Part shown: piece by piece, positions 20,201 to 29,000 of the stretch | How positions within the stretch are numbered: position 1 is the stretch's first letter | Layout of the letters: each line of letters begins with the position of its first letter | Virus record (IMG/VR): IMGVR_UViG_3300042691_007361 | Location: 42,796-106,795 of that record | From: a virus | Length of the DNA: 64,000 nucleotides | Strand: one strand, 5' to 3' | Translations under genes and position numbers: made by a program | Notes under the pieces: generated by a model | Databases searched by the model: none | Seen by the model: only the letters and a program-made list of their open reading frames with translations | Told to the model about the DNA's origin: nothing

Positions 20201-23200
20201 TAGTTTCAAAGTTATGTATCCAGGAGTTGTACGTATATGATTTTACAATAGCAGCTTTTTGCTCAACCTCATTAAGGTCATTAGGTCCAAGCTTATCAAA
20301 TAGAGATTGATCAATATACTCTTGTACACCAAGGAAAGATAAGTTATCTGCAGTTTGTTCACCAAAGTAATTAATCATATCATTAATTACCTTTTGTTTT
20401 AGACCTGTTCTATCAGTTCTTAAGAAGTCTTCAAGTGTACCTCCGCTTTCTTTGATAGCATTCATTACTTCTTCTGAAAGTAATTCTTTTTTAGTATCTT
20501 CAGAAAGTACATTATCAAATGATGTTAGTACCTCACCGGCATATATCTTTTCACCATTCTCTCCTCTAGCAACTACTTTGTTATATCCACCATATTTCAG
20601 AAACTCATCCTTATTATCTTTGAATTTCATTATACGTTCATACTCAGCACCTAGATAAGGAATTAGTATGTTATTGATAGCATAGATATCTCCACCACCG
20701 TTGGGTGTAAACATTGACATGTCTACATAAAGATTTTTGTCTTCTCCTTTACCTGGATAAGATACAACACCACCATCTACTTTTACTCCAAATGATGATT
20801 TCTTAGATGCATGGCGGATGAATTCCTGTATACCACCTTTTAACATAAGGTGCATCTCTTGTAGGAACTTACTATAGATATCTAATGATGTTGTGGTAGT
20901 ACCAATATCTTCATTGGCAATCTGAGTACCAGCATCAATAAATAGTTTTAAAGAGCGCCCCTTGATTTTATCACCGTTTCCTTCAGTAGAGAAGATACTA
21001 TTGAGGATCTGAGATCTATTGTTATTTACAAATGAGTTAATCTTAGGATTAAGATAAGACATGTATTTAAACGGATTCTCTGCTGCTGTAGGATTAGAGT
21101 AAAGCTCTTTGATATTGTTTACTCTGTTTATAGCATCAACCTGACGGCTGATAGAGTGATCATCAATAAATTCATTAACAAGATTCTTCTCCGGGTTGAG
21201 CACAGAAAAATTAGATCCCTCCAAACCATATCTCATCTGAAGTTCTGCTAATCTCTTTACAATATTTTTTTGGTATACCTCTTTTACTTTCAAACCTGGA
21301 AGAATAGTGCCAGGTATTTTAGCTTGGAAAGTAGTAAGTGGATTAACTACAAAGTCACCAAGAACAGATATTGCTGCTTGACTAGCTGTAGTTCCTTTAG
21401 CTTGGATATTAGCTAAGTCTTTTACAATAGTGTATAGATACTGTAAACCATAGTAGTCTACATTATCCTTAAGTCTATCCTTTATAACTTTAAGATCATC
21501 AAAGATAAAACCAATAGCTCTGGCAAATTCAAATGATTTATTTACATCTAATTCATTTGGTCTTCTCTTATCTGCAAAGTCAGATACAAGTTTGCTTAAA
21601 TCATTTAGAGTAGTTACATTTTCTACTTTAGTGATGTATGGATTATCTCTTTCTGATTGAGCTTTGAACTCCGCCTGAAACTTCCTAATAACATTACTTG
21701 CATCAATTGATGCATCAGTCACCTCAACACTTACTTTATCTACTGTAAGTTTACCTGTCATATAATCATATGATTTATCCAGGTATCCAGTTAACTGCAT
21801 ATAAGGCACTCTCGGTCTTGAGAATGTCTGCCATATAGATGCAAGTACATCAAACTCTGCACTCCTCTCAATCCTTTGTGGATTAGGAAGTTTACTGTAA
21901 ACAAGTTGCTGTAACTCTGGTGAGTATGTTTGAGCTGCTTTCTCTAGCTTCTCATACATCAGGTTAATATCTTTAACTCCACCAATCTCTCTAGTGATAA
22001 TCTTCCATATCTTGGAGAAGTCTGCTAACTGATTAAAGCCTAGCTTGTTAGGTACAACTTCTCCTTTTTCTTTTTTGAATAGACTCTTGATTACATAGAT
22101 AGCTTCTTTTTGAGCAAGTTGTTCTAATGACTTCTTACCTACTTCACCTGTTTTTACAATTGAATCAGATGATCCTTCAGCACTAGTTTCATCAACTGGT
22201 TCTCCGTCTGCATCTTTTTCTTCATATGACTCTTCTGTATAATCCTCACGGATAATGTCAAAGCGGCTATTCTCCTTATGGTATTTAACTACACCTTTCT
22301 TATCATCACCCCAGTTATCTAATGTAACTTGTAAAAGTCTGATTTTATCAAGAAGTTCTTCTTGTTCAAACGTCAATGGTTTGTACTGAGGTCCTTCTTT
22401 TATAATAAGATCTGTTATACTAGTTGCACCACCGCGCTTGTAATTATCAAATTGTACTTGTGCATCTCTAAGATCTTTAACAATAATGATATCAGCTTGA
22501 TCATTATCCTCAGACTTAATAGTTTTATGAGAATAGAAATCAGCTACTATATCTATACCATAGTAGGATTGACCTTTAATTCTTTCTCCTCCTTTAGTAT
22601 CTGGATTAAGATTTTCAAAATTGTCAATTTGATTTGCAAGGAACACGTACTTGTTGTCTCCTTTTTTGCTTTTAAATATGGCTGCTGCATTGCTTTCTAA
22701 TTCACCTATGGTTTCTAATGCACTAAAAGGAGTTAAGGTAATACTACCTAATTCATCTTGGAACTCCTTAAGTTTATCTTGGAATATCTCTTTTACTGAC
22801 TCATATGCTACTGCACGGTTTTCAGGGTCAGTAAGCAATTTAATTGTAGAAGACTTTTTACCAAAGCCCTCATTAAGAGAATCCACAAGTCCAGAGATAA
22901 CTGAATCAATTGACTCATTGATTAGTATTGAATCTTGTCTACTTAGAGCATCTTCTCCTCTAGCATCAACTCTTTCAATACCACGGTTTAACATATCCCA
23001 CATAACATTATCAATGCTAGGTGAATATGTATTCATAAATATTTTACTTGCTTTTTTACTTGACCCAGCAAAGTATAGCTTATTGAATAACTCAGAAGCA
23101 GTTGCAGGATAGTCTTGATTAGCTACTGAAGCTTTGTCTACAACAACTTGTGCTGAACCTACTTTACCAAACAGAGCCTTAAGGAAGTCAAGTATCTTTC

Positions 23201-26063
23201 TAAAGATAGATTTCTTAACAGGAGTATCTTTCATTTCCTGTTTTGGATTCTTAGCAAAAGATCTAAAGTCTTCAGCTAGCATCTCTTCTATCTCTAGGTA
23301 TGATTTATTAAGATAAGGCTTATTACCTTTCTTATCAGTATAGTTTCTTACCTCATTGTATAGGCTAGTCTTCTGATCATTGGTTAGATAAAGCTGAGAG
23401 AATGCATGCCATGCTTCATGGTATACATCAACCATTGTTCCTTTGTTGATTTGAATCTTACCAAGTGTATCACCAGATAACAATGTCTGACCTGATACTA
23501 CAAAGCGCGCATATACATCTGAGTTAACTAGGTTAGCTGCGTGATCAATACCAATCAATCCTTTAAGTGGATTGAACTTACTATTCCACCAATTATTAGC
23601 TTCTTCTACCTGAGCTTTTGTAGCATCATTAGGTAAGTAACCTGCACGGTCAAGACCTTTCCAGTTCTTATTTAAAAGATTAGCTGTATTAGTATTCTTG
23701 TTTGTTGGCGTAACTGGATTTTGATTTTGCTCAATATCTTCAATAACAGGAGATACAGGTGTCTTATCTTCATCAGTTGGAACTTCAATCTCTAGTTCTT
23801 CAGCCTCTTCTGGTACTGCTGGTTGACTATATTCACTTACATCTTTCTCAGCAATAACACCAATATAATCTCCTGTAGATCCATCTTTGTTTACTTTAAA
23901 GATTTCAACTACATCCTTATATGTTACACCGTCTGCAACTAATTCATCTCTAACCTTGAGTCTAACAGCTTCACCTTCTGTAGGGAAGTTTGTGTCTTTG
24001 TAACTCTTATCACCTTTAGTAATAATAAGAGTCTTGTTAGGATAGTATGCTTTTGCTTCTGCATCTGCACCTGGTACATCTACTTGGTAGTTAGCATAGA
24101 ACTTACCCATATAGAAACCTGACTTAGGTGACTTTGCTGTAGCATCTAATTCTCCTGCTTCTTTTACTAAATCAACAATCTGATCTTTAAGCTTCTTAGT
24201 TTCAGTTCTGTTATCTTGAGATACTTTGTCTTTAGCCTGTTGGATAATTGTATTAGTTTTATTCGGTGCTGCAAAGAAGATATAACTATTAACAGAGTCC
24301 TTGTTTACATCTCTAAGGTTAATTGTTGCAGGAAGAGTTTTTAAATAATCAATATAATTTCCAAATGTAAGTCTCTTTGTATCAGCATTATACACAAAGT
24401 AACGTTCATTCTTTAAAAGATCACTGTTAAATGTCATCTTTGAAGGAAACATTTTATCCTTTCTGCCTTTACCAGACATTAACACATCATAGATCTTCTT
24501 TTCATATGATGCTAACTGATCATCAGAAAGTGCTTCTACAACTACTTGAGAAAGATCAATTGTATTATCTAGAAACTTACGTGATTGATTTTGTTGGAAA
24601 GTCTCATTAGAATAATTAAAGTAGAACTCCTGATTAGGAATATTTGTAGAAGTGCTATGTCTTCTTGCTCTATAGTCAATCTTGTTATTAAAGAACTGAT
24701 AATAGAAATCTGTTCTTACTTTGAATGGTAAGTTTCTATCTGTTAATACTTTAGATACTTGTTTTGCTACATCATCAGTAGTATCTGGTCTATCTATTAC
24801 AACTTCAGTACCGTTAATAGTAATTGTAGCATATCCTTTCTTGAATCCTGCTCTATCTTTCTGTACTGTCTTGATGCTTTTAAATACTTGCTTATCAATG
24901 TCAGCCTTCTTAGAAAGGTCAGAAAGAAGAATTGTTTTTCCTACTAGACCCTCAAGAACACCTGGGCTTATACCAGATATAGGTAATGTTATCTCTTCTT
25001 TATTGTTTAGGACTCTTTCTTTGATATTATATAGAAGAGCCATTTCATTTTGTTGCTCTTGTGCTATACTATTAATTACTGCTGGATCATTTGTTTTATA
25101 CAATGACATTGCAATTTCTGCAGGAGAAAGAACAGACTGATATCCATAGATATTGGATACACTGTACTTACCATTCTCTAATCTTGTATCTCTTAAAAAC
25201 TGATATACAAGTTTACCTCCATCAGCTTTAGTACTTATATCTCCATTTTCTGAGAAGTAGACAAACTTACCATCTCCATCAGTCATCACTAATAGTACTT
25301 GCTCATCTGCAGGTGTTACACCCTCAGCAGTTTTAGCAGTCTTCTTAATTGACTTTGACCGGATGATGATATTTTTAGTATAGTTATCTAGCTCATCTTG
25401 ATTAATAGATGTAAGCTGAACAGCTTTAAGCTTTAAAGTTGTACCTTGGTATACTAAACTATCTGCTGCAGAATCAACACCATCAGTCTCAGTCTGAATC
25501 TTATTCAGAGTATTATAGATAGTTCTTTTAGACTCATCAAGAGTTTCAATAAACATATCTACTCTAGTAGGGTCAGCTGCAATTAGTTCTTGGGATGTAC
25601 CACTTAGTGACGTATATGGTCTAAAGCGCTCAGAAGGATAGTAAAAAGTACCCTCTGGGTCCATCTCTTCAGTATTACCTGCTTCACCCTTTAATGTATT
25701 TACATAAGCTCTAAGAAACTTTTTTGATGTTTCCTTATATGTATTGATTACATTATTGATACCGTTGTCAACATCTAAGTATGAACGCCCTAGCTCAGCT
25801 AGAGAGTTTAAATCTAACTTTGTAAAGCTTGGGTTCTGAATAAAGTCTGTGTTGTACAGATCAATAATCATACGTGGTACATGCTGAATTAATTTAGCAG
25901 CAGTTTCAGGAGTTGAAGCTTGAGCTTTATTACCATATACATAAGCCATATAGTCTGCAGGAGAAAACGGTTCAGCTCCCTCCTTTAATGAATCAGACAT
26001 ATGTTTGTATATACTCTTATATAATTTTTCTACTGTTGTACTAGATAAGGCACAATTGATCAT
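14256..26063 (-). CDS. crAss-like virion RNA polymerase, giant multidomain form (3,935 aa)
   Basis: Probable virion-packaged, single-subunit, multisubunit-related RNA polymerase that transcribes early genes after ejection. The key evidence is AKAGSDFDVDKIFW (D2524, D2526, D2528), the DxDxD metal loop of crAss-like polymerases (DFDID in phi14:2 gp66). It is preceded by GARIPIQNLNSMEFGEVW, which aligns by eye with the region before the same loop in cellular beta' subunits. Other domains: an HEAWH zinc-protease-like site (H882, E883, H886); RNase HI at ~3555-3720 with all catalytic residues (D3572, E3624, D3647, H3708, D3718); and an ASCH-like domain at ~3740-3885 (GERTATTRY). It is far longer than phi14:2 gp66, so it may be a polyprotein. 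Start is 11 bases after the upstream stop. Confidence 0.85.
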   Translation of the reverse strand: MINCALSSTTVEKLYKSIYKHMSDSLKEGAEPFSPADYMAYVYGNKAQASTPETAAKLIQHVPRMIIDLYNTDFIQNPSFTKLDLNSLAELGRSYLDVDNGINNVINTYKETSKKFLRAYVNTLKGEAGNTEEMDPEGTFYYPSERFRPYTSLSGTSQELIAADPTRVDMFIETLDESKRTIYNTLNKIQTETDGVDSAADSLVYQGTTLKLKAVQLTSINQDELDNYTKNIIIRSKSIKKTAKTAEGVTPADEQVLLVMTDGDGKFVYFSENGDISTKADGGKLVYQFLRDTRLENGKYSVSNIYGYQSVLSPAEIAMSLYKTNDPAVINSIAQEQQNEMALLYNIKERVLNNKEEITLPISGISPGVLEGLVGKTILLSDLSKKADIDKQVFKSIKTVQKDRAGFKKGYATITINGTEVVIDRPDTTDDVAKQVSKVLTDRNLPFKVRTDFYYQFFNNKIDYRARRHSTSTNIPNQEFYFNYSNETFQQNQSRKFLDNTIDLSQVVVEALSDDQLASYEKKIYDVLMSGKGRKDKMFPSKMTFNSDLLKNERYFVYNADTKRLTFGNYIDYLKTLPATINLRDVNKDSVNSYIFFAAPNKTNTIIQQAKDKVSQDNRTETKKLKDQIVDLVKEAGELDATAKSPKSGFYMGKFYANYQVDVPGADAEAKAYYPNKTLIITKGDKSYKDTNFPTEGEAVRLKVRDELVADGVTYKDVVEIFKVNKDGSTGDYIGVIAEKDVSEYSQPAVPEEAEELEIEVPTDEDKTPVSPVIEDIEQNQNPVTPTNKNTNTANLLNKNWKGLDRAGYLPNDATKAQVEEANNWWNSKFNPLKGLIGIDHAANLVNSDVYARFVVSGQTLLSGDTLGKIQINKGTMVDVYHEAWHAFSQLYLTNDQKTSLYNEVRNYTDKKGNKPYLNKSYLEIEEMLAEDFRSFAKNPKQEMKDTPVKKSIFRKILDFLKALFGKVGSAQVVVDKASVANQDYPATASELFNKLYFAGSSKKASKIFMNTYSPSIDNVMWDMLNRGIERVDARGEDALSRQDSILINESIDSVISGLVDSLNEGFGKKSSTIKLLTDPENRAVAYESVKEIFQDKLKEFQDELGSITLTPFSALETIGELESNAAAIFKSKKGDNKYVFLANQIDNFENLNPDTKGGERIKGQSYYGIDIVADFYSHKTIKSEDNDQADIIIVKDLRDAQVQFDNYKRGGATSITDLIIKEGPQYKPLTFEQEELLDKIRLLQVTLDNWGDDKKGVVKYHKENSRFDIIREDYTEESYEEKDADGEPVDETSAEGSSDSIVKTGEVGKKSLEQLAQKEAIYVIKSLFKKEKGEVVPNKLGFNQLADFSKIWKIITREIGGVKDINLMYEKLEKAAQTYSPELQQLVYSKLPNPQRIERSAEFDVLASIWQTFSRPRVPYMQLTGYLDKSYDYMTGKLTVDKVSVEVTDASIDASNVIRKFQAEFKAQSERDNPYITKVENVTTLNDLSKLVSDFADKRRPNELDVNKSFEFARAIGFIFDDLKVIKDRLKDNVDYYGLQYLYTIVKDLANIQAKGTTASQAAISVLGDFVVNPLTTFQAKIPGTILPGLKVKEVYQKNIVKRLAELQMRYGLEGSNFSVLNPEKNLVNEFIDDHSISRQVDAINRVNNIKELYSNPTAAENPFKYMSYLNPKINSFVNNNRSQILNSIFSTEGNGDKIKGRSLKLFIDAGTQIANEDIGTTTTSLDIYSKFLQEMHLMLKGGIQEFIRHASKKSSFGVKVDGGVVSYPGKGEDKNLYVDMSMFTPNGGGDIYAINNILIPYLGAEYERIMKFKDNKDEFLKYGGYNKVVARGENGEKIYAGEVLTSFDNVLSEDTKKELLSEEVMNAIKESGGTLEDFLRTDRTGLKQKVINDMINYFGEQTADNLSFLGVQEYIDQSLFDKLGPNDLNEVEQKAAIVKSYTYNSWIHNFETINLFYGDMAQYNHLKEEMHKRNTGSTSGGPKFLTDVMAQDFINNIWNKDRVDDDGNIIERVTYASKVAAEEKNDDYNKFHYDGTFNTAVVKDVERPSVYLKDIEAGLRAEYKLNGKSEAQINDLLEKELKPYKEMNEADGAGVIGIDAYRTLKKLENAWSNKQEELYKKIINKVPIKASDVVNYFPVYKLQNFGPLANTDLPLTSFHKFALMPLIPSEIAGSQLEHLHKEMMRNNIQYLTYESGSKVGNVTSNGKADVIFADDTQKELKKELTLTPNTIYLEYLKSVTNINAKYKTIVTFPTQLRGLILDGLFDKGAITKPEFDKLATKYDDVVAQYTNLLKLEILEEIGYEQKNGKYIGNIKNFLELIQKELGKRDIPDHLLRSIGVDFNGNIKTDLSLHLEADTIERMLLSVLTKRLIRQKVKGEALVQVPSTMYNGLWDQTVQFDKASEKDKKKYLGSNNLPSYHPGKDGTNAMKIAIALQGDFVNLLKLQYKGEEIGNISRLNEAIKDDEWLDTGNNRKAITLAGARIPIQNLNSMEFGEVWHFLDPAAGNKVVVPTEIVAKAGSDFDVDKIFWMMPHINTQGEYATGAISNEELKQKIDDLKKIKPKPGMKKPSPKALIQKQKKALENELIQATKDILATPGNFASLVRPNETHLVKGTADEFEPYVIEYNRYKNMHGEEQRMGPADDSGKRKKAISPTRILEVGYNLHKHDVNMVGKDTLGIEALQNKKHPIFKSIGAKMPKTYKESFFDENSGKYVDGERDYETRLLLPHAEIDGHISLSNNVNVAGTRIADVYSHIMNGLLDVEKDPWAFFIQANLETISILNYLLEAGVPEKTAIAFVSQPTIREYGSNQKLLKSTFSTLATKEIPQATFTKFKAANRIEKRIPYQRRALYLKQINENAYSRAIAKVGDNDTISVVLDGDNAPQVTLVKNLKTAIQKGITTPAKVVSIYRGAEVSKKNLLYKRFGSLVTNDTAYDAAVLATSEPGILNDKGYFDEETLIASIKDPKNPKYKAIQDAAFLHFLEIEKQIKGLEAVKRQSNPDTKLLKTIQQVRKREQAFLDSTETSKVDPELPEAIRNKSILRSFYQGDLALDLVEPVMPLRLNKEVSDFITSKLGGNKTEISRKFGQGMDGEERFTSEFNNAVINYIFQNYMSNFVDSKGNISELPDYYRGSQIVIKPGVQNGVEYKDGVIYVDRGQLNRDFTDKKYLKTSDSNDSFTKRGLTSFKVSDDPFRSQASFNRYVVEREYLRSIYTEGESYTPAFEKFLAQRALLNTFNRDAIVGTDEFSYTNLVMNTIREFSQLKDRYPILGQISVLPYKGKEKIVQLNDRNILKGELGDVYFQNLRELADVNVRKVSSEADNKRLSDVFRIFSLMMIHQHGVGYTKYGFNKALDDTMYLEVMRSAAGTFMQNNLNPASLSKVYNNLMSDSQFKNYVVEPKVFNSNQVTAFPLEETISTRTAIDNLVNELGENEFNQMVKDLNPDLTIIDVPENVDLQKLYSDDYDDYVDVTYQSLNIILDRLATAGVNVDKLSNLFHDFSTDQPVNISEFSLWVDNNIKAPEVEESPEILEKDMGDNQQLSLFEEEKVEAKENKTAKMSTVQEPIRVYSDGSDIKGTGNIGFGAVYKYQDKEFGLSGTQEGEAVKDLQAKFPNAKFSNPTMEMLALSTVLETFQDTGEHLFIHQDYNGAVNYNGLWQHSEGSLQRADKPWKSKEPYIQYLIDKAVAAIAKIEANGGSVKITWVKGHSGEEMNDLADKYAKSRKNFNEFLKPMSNQLTQPLSFKGKMSFSYGDNKRPGVTADSTIAAVALGERTATTRYSDQKGFDYWKKAKTGDIIEWVSDNGDSLKVKVTKPLHKLVGSGKTASQWSQLEGWSTDYFNKVVRPKLDKAWQIEFEYIPDTYKNAINTAQESGFDFSAISVGNYSMLDDFYNTLTAEQQQKLGNLDDVIESYFEMYADTMSEEQYIEHLKNCKL

Positions 26064-26074
26064 AATAAAATGTT

Positions 26075-29000
26075 TTAACAGTCAGAGGTTACGTCTTCAA
26101 ATAGTTCAGTATCTACAGCATCAGTAAGTTGTTTGTCTGCTTCTTTCTTAAGAGCATCTTTTCTATCTGAACTTTTAAGTAGATTGTTGATGTTTTCAAA
26201 TGATTCTTCCATAAAGTCTTTTTCATCTTTTGTCAATGGAGCTCCCTCATCTTCTGAACCTTCTGTTTTCATAACCTCTTGTTTTAATATAAACATTTTA
26301 TTTAACTCTGCAAAGTTAAATGTGACTGGGACTGATGGTACTGTTGTAGTATTTACATCAGCAAACTGAGCAACCTTATCAATAGATTTAATGGATACAA
26401 TGTCACCCTCTGCTATAGCAAGCTTGTTATTAACAAATATAGGATTAATTGCGACAAGTTGGTCACCTACTTTGACATTCTCAGGTGTAAGTTTTACTGC
26501 TACTCCACTATCTAATTGCCTCTGTCTTTCATTGATAAGTTCCTGTACTGCCGTTACACTTTCTACAGAGATATTATTCTTAGCAATAGCCTGTGCAAAG
26601 TCAGACTTGAATAGGTCTAATACTTCTTGTGTAGCCTCAGCAATAGGTTTTCTTAATGTATCAATGTCCAGATCAATAACTGGTTCTTCTTGTGGTACCT
26701 GTATGTCACTATCTTCTGCCGGAATGTTACCTCCAGTAAAGTCTTCATTTTGAGCAGGTCCTGTCTCTTCAGTTTCTGGCGCAGCTTTAATCTTTCTTGG
26801 AATAACAGAGTCAATTTTTTCCTGGATATCAGGTGTTATCTCAAGTGGTATTCTGTATTTACCATCCTCTAATGCACCTTTAGCAGTTGGTTTACCTGCT
26901 CTAGTTATTCTACCTGTGTTAGCCTCATAGTCTATTTGAATCGGTAATAGACTGACCTTAGCTTGTTTATCAGTAAGATTGTAAAGAAGATTAGCATATG
27001 CTGTTTGTTGTAATGTATAGATTTCTTTTTTGGAAGATTGATTACCTTCTACATTGAATCCTCTCCATTTAACTTCTTTACCAGTCTTAGTATCAATGAT
27101 GTACACATTACCAAGTCTATCTACAGCAAGTAAGTCAACTTCACCAGCTACTCCTGCCTCTTCATCATAAAGAACAAGACCTCTTTCTGTACCATCATTG
27201 AGTACAACTCTTGATAATACATAAAGACCTTCTTCATCTACTAGTCTTTTTATGTTTCTGAGGTAGCCAAGGCTCTCTGGGTCTTCATTAAATAAAGCAT
27301 CATATGCTTCTCTAGTAATTTTAGTATCATCAAACTTAGGCTCTTTGTCAGCAAACAAGTCACGGACTTGATCATCAATATAGTTACCTGAGATTCTAGA
27401 TTCTTCATAAGTCTTCTCAGCAATTGTATTCATGACCTTATTAATTAGGTCTTCATTTGATGCAGACGGAGCTTCACTCAACATAGTATTGAGCTCATTC
27501 TGTAACTCATTGTATGTAAAGTCACTAAATCCAGGAAGCTTCTGCTTTCTCAATTCAGTGATGAAGTTACTTATTGATGACTCATTAAATCCTTGCTCAG
27601 CTATTGTAGTATTGAAAGTAGCTTTAACATCACCTTCAGCTTGATACTTATATTCTTCTGTCTCAAACTTTCTAATGACTTGAGTTACTCTCTGCATTAT
27701 CTGGTTGTTAATCAAATAACCACCTTTACCTTTAGTGATATCATTTTGGAAATCAATAATAGGTTGTATTAAATCAATAGTTTTTCTTTGGGCTTCACTG
27801 AATCCCTCTCTTACTTTACCAGATAGATAATCATTTATCTTTCTAATACTATATGCAAGTCTTGCGGATCTTTGTTTTATATCAGGAGTTTGTTCTTCTT
27901 TAGCAAGAGAATCTAATTCAGTCTGATATGTTTTAAGTATTGATCTTAACTGAGCTTCAGGTATCTCATTGATCTTCATTGTTTTATCACCAACTTTGAT
28001 CATCGGTACCTCTGGTTCTCTAACCATTGCTTTACCAAGCTCCTGTTCTTTATTATAATCATCAACTAATCTAGCTGCAACAAAACTACTTTTTAAGAAT
28101 GAGTCTAATGCCATATCAAAATCATCTCCTGATAAATCAGTAAGACCATTTTCATCAGCATATTCTTCAAAAGCAAGAACTATTCTATTATACAAATCTG
28201 GTGGAAACTCATCCATATCCATATCTGTTGTATAGATAACCCTTTCTTTTACCTCACCTGGATTCTCTACACCTTTTTCAGCAGCTGATTGAAGTATGTC
28301 TGCTTTCTTTTCTGCAAACTCATCCATGATTTCTTTAACAGCATCTGGATCCGGTTCAGTAACCATAACAAACTTAGTTGCTTCTGCAAAAGAATCAGAT
28401 GTGCCAAGTTCTTTTAATGATTCTGGTGTAACTTCTTCACCATCTTTATCATTGAATCTTAATACCTCACCGTCTTTGTAGAAAGTAAGTGGTGTGCCAT
28501 CTTTACCAACTACATCTACATACTCTTTGTCTCCAAGTTGCTCAGAGATATTTTTAGATTTGATTGTCTCCTTGCCTTTAAAGTCAAGTGACCCTTGGTC
28601 TTCCCTCTTCTCATTCTTAGGTAATACATCTATTCTAGCTTGCATTTCAGCATCAAGCTTGTCAAGATCTTCTCTTACTGACTCTTCAACAATCTCCATT
28701 TCATTCTTAACTGTCTGAAGATTATTCAGCATCAAGAATGGTCTGATGATCTCATCATACATTGGGTGAGACTTACGGATAACTACTTTATGAACATCAT
28801 CATAGATCTCATCTGGTAGTATCTTCATTTCTCTCCATCTTTCAAAGTCATCTAGACTAATGTAAAGACCTTGGCTAGCTAAGTGATTAAGTAAGTCATT
28901 ACCTTCTTTCTTCTGGAACTCTTGCTCTTTAAGATTCTCATAGTATTCTCTACGGTTATCATAAAGCTCTTTCATCCAAACTTTGTTGCGCTTAACATGC

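Noticed and set aside
22651-23112. 153-aa open frame on the plus strand opposite the polymerase gene
   Set aside because: It is a shadow of the 3,935-aa gene on the other strand, serine/leucine-rich and without a leader or motif. The same holds for plus-strand frames at 12368-12814 and 24721-25140.
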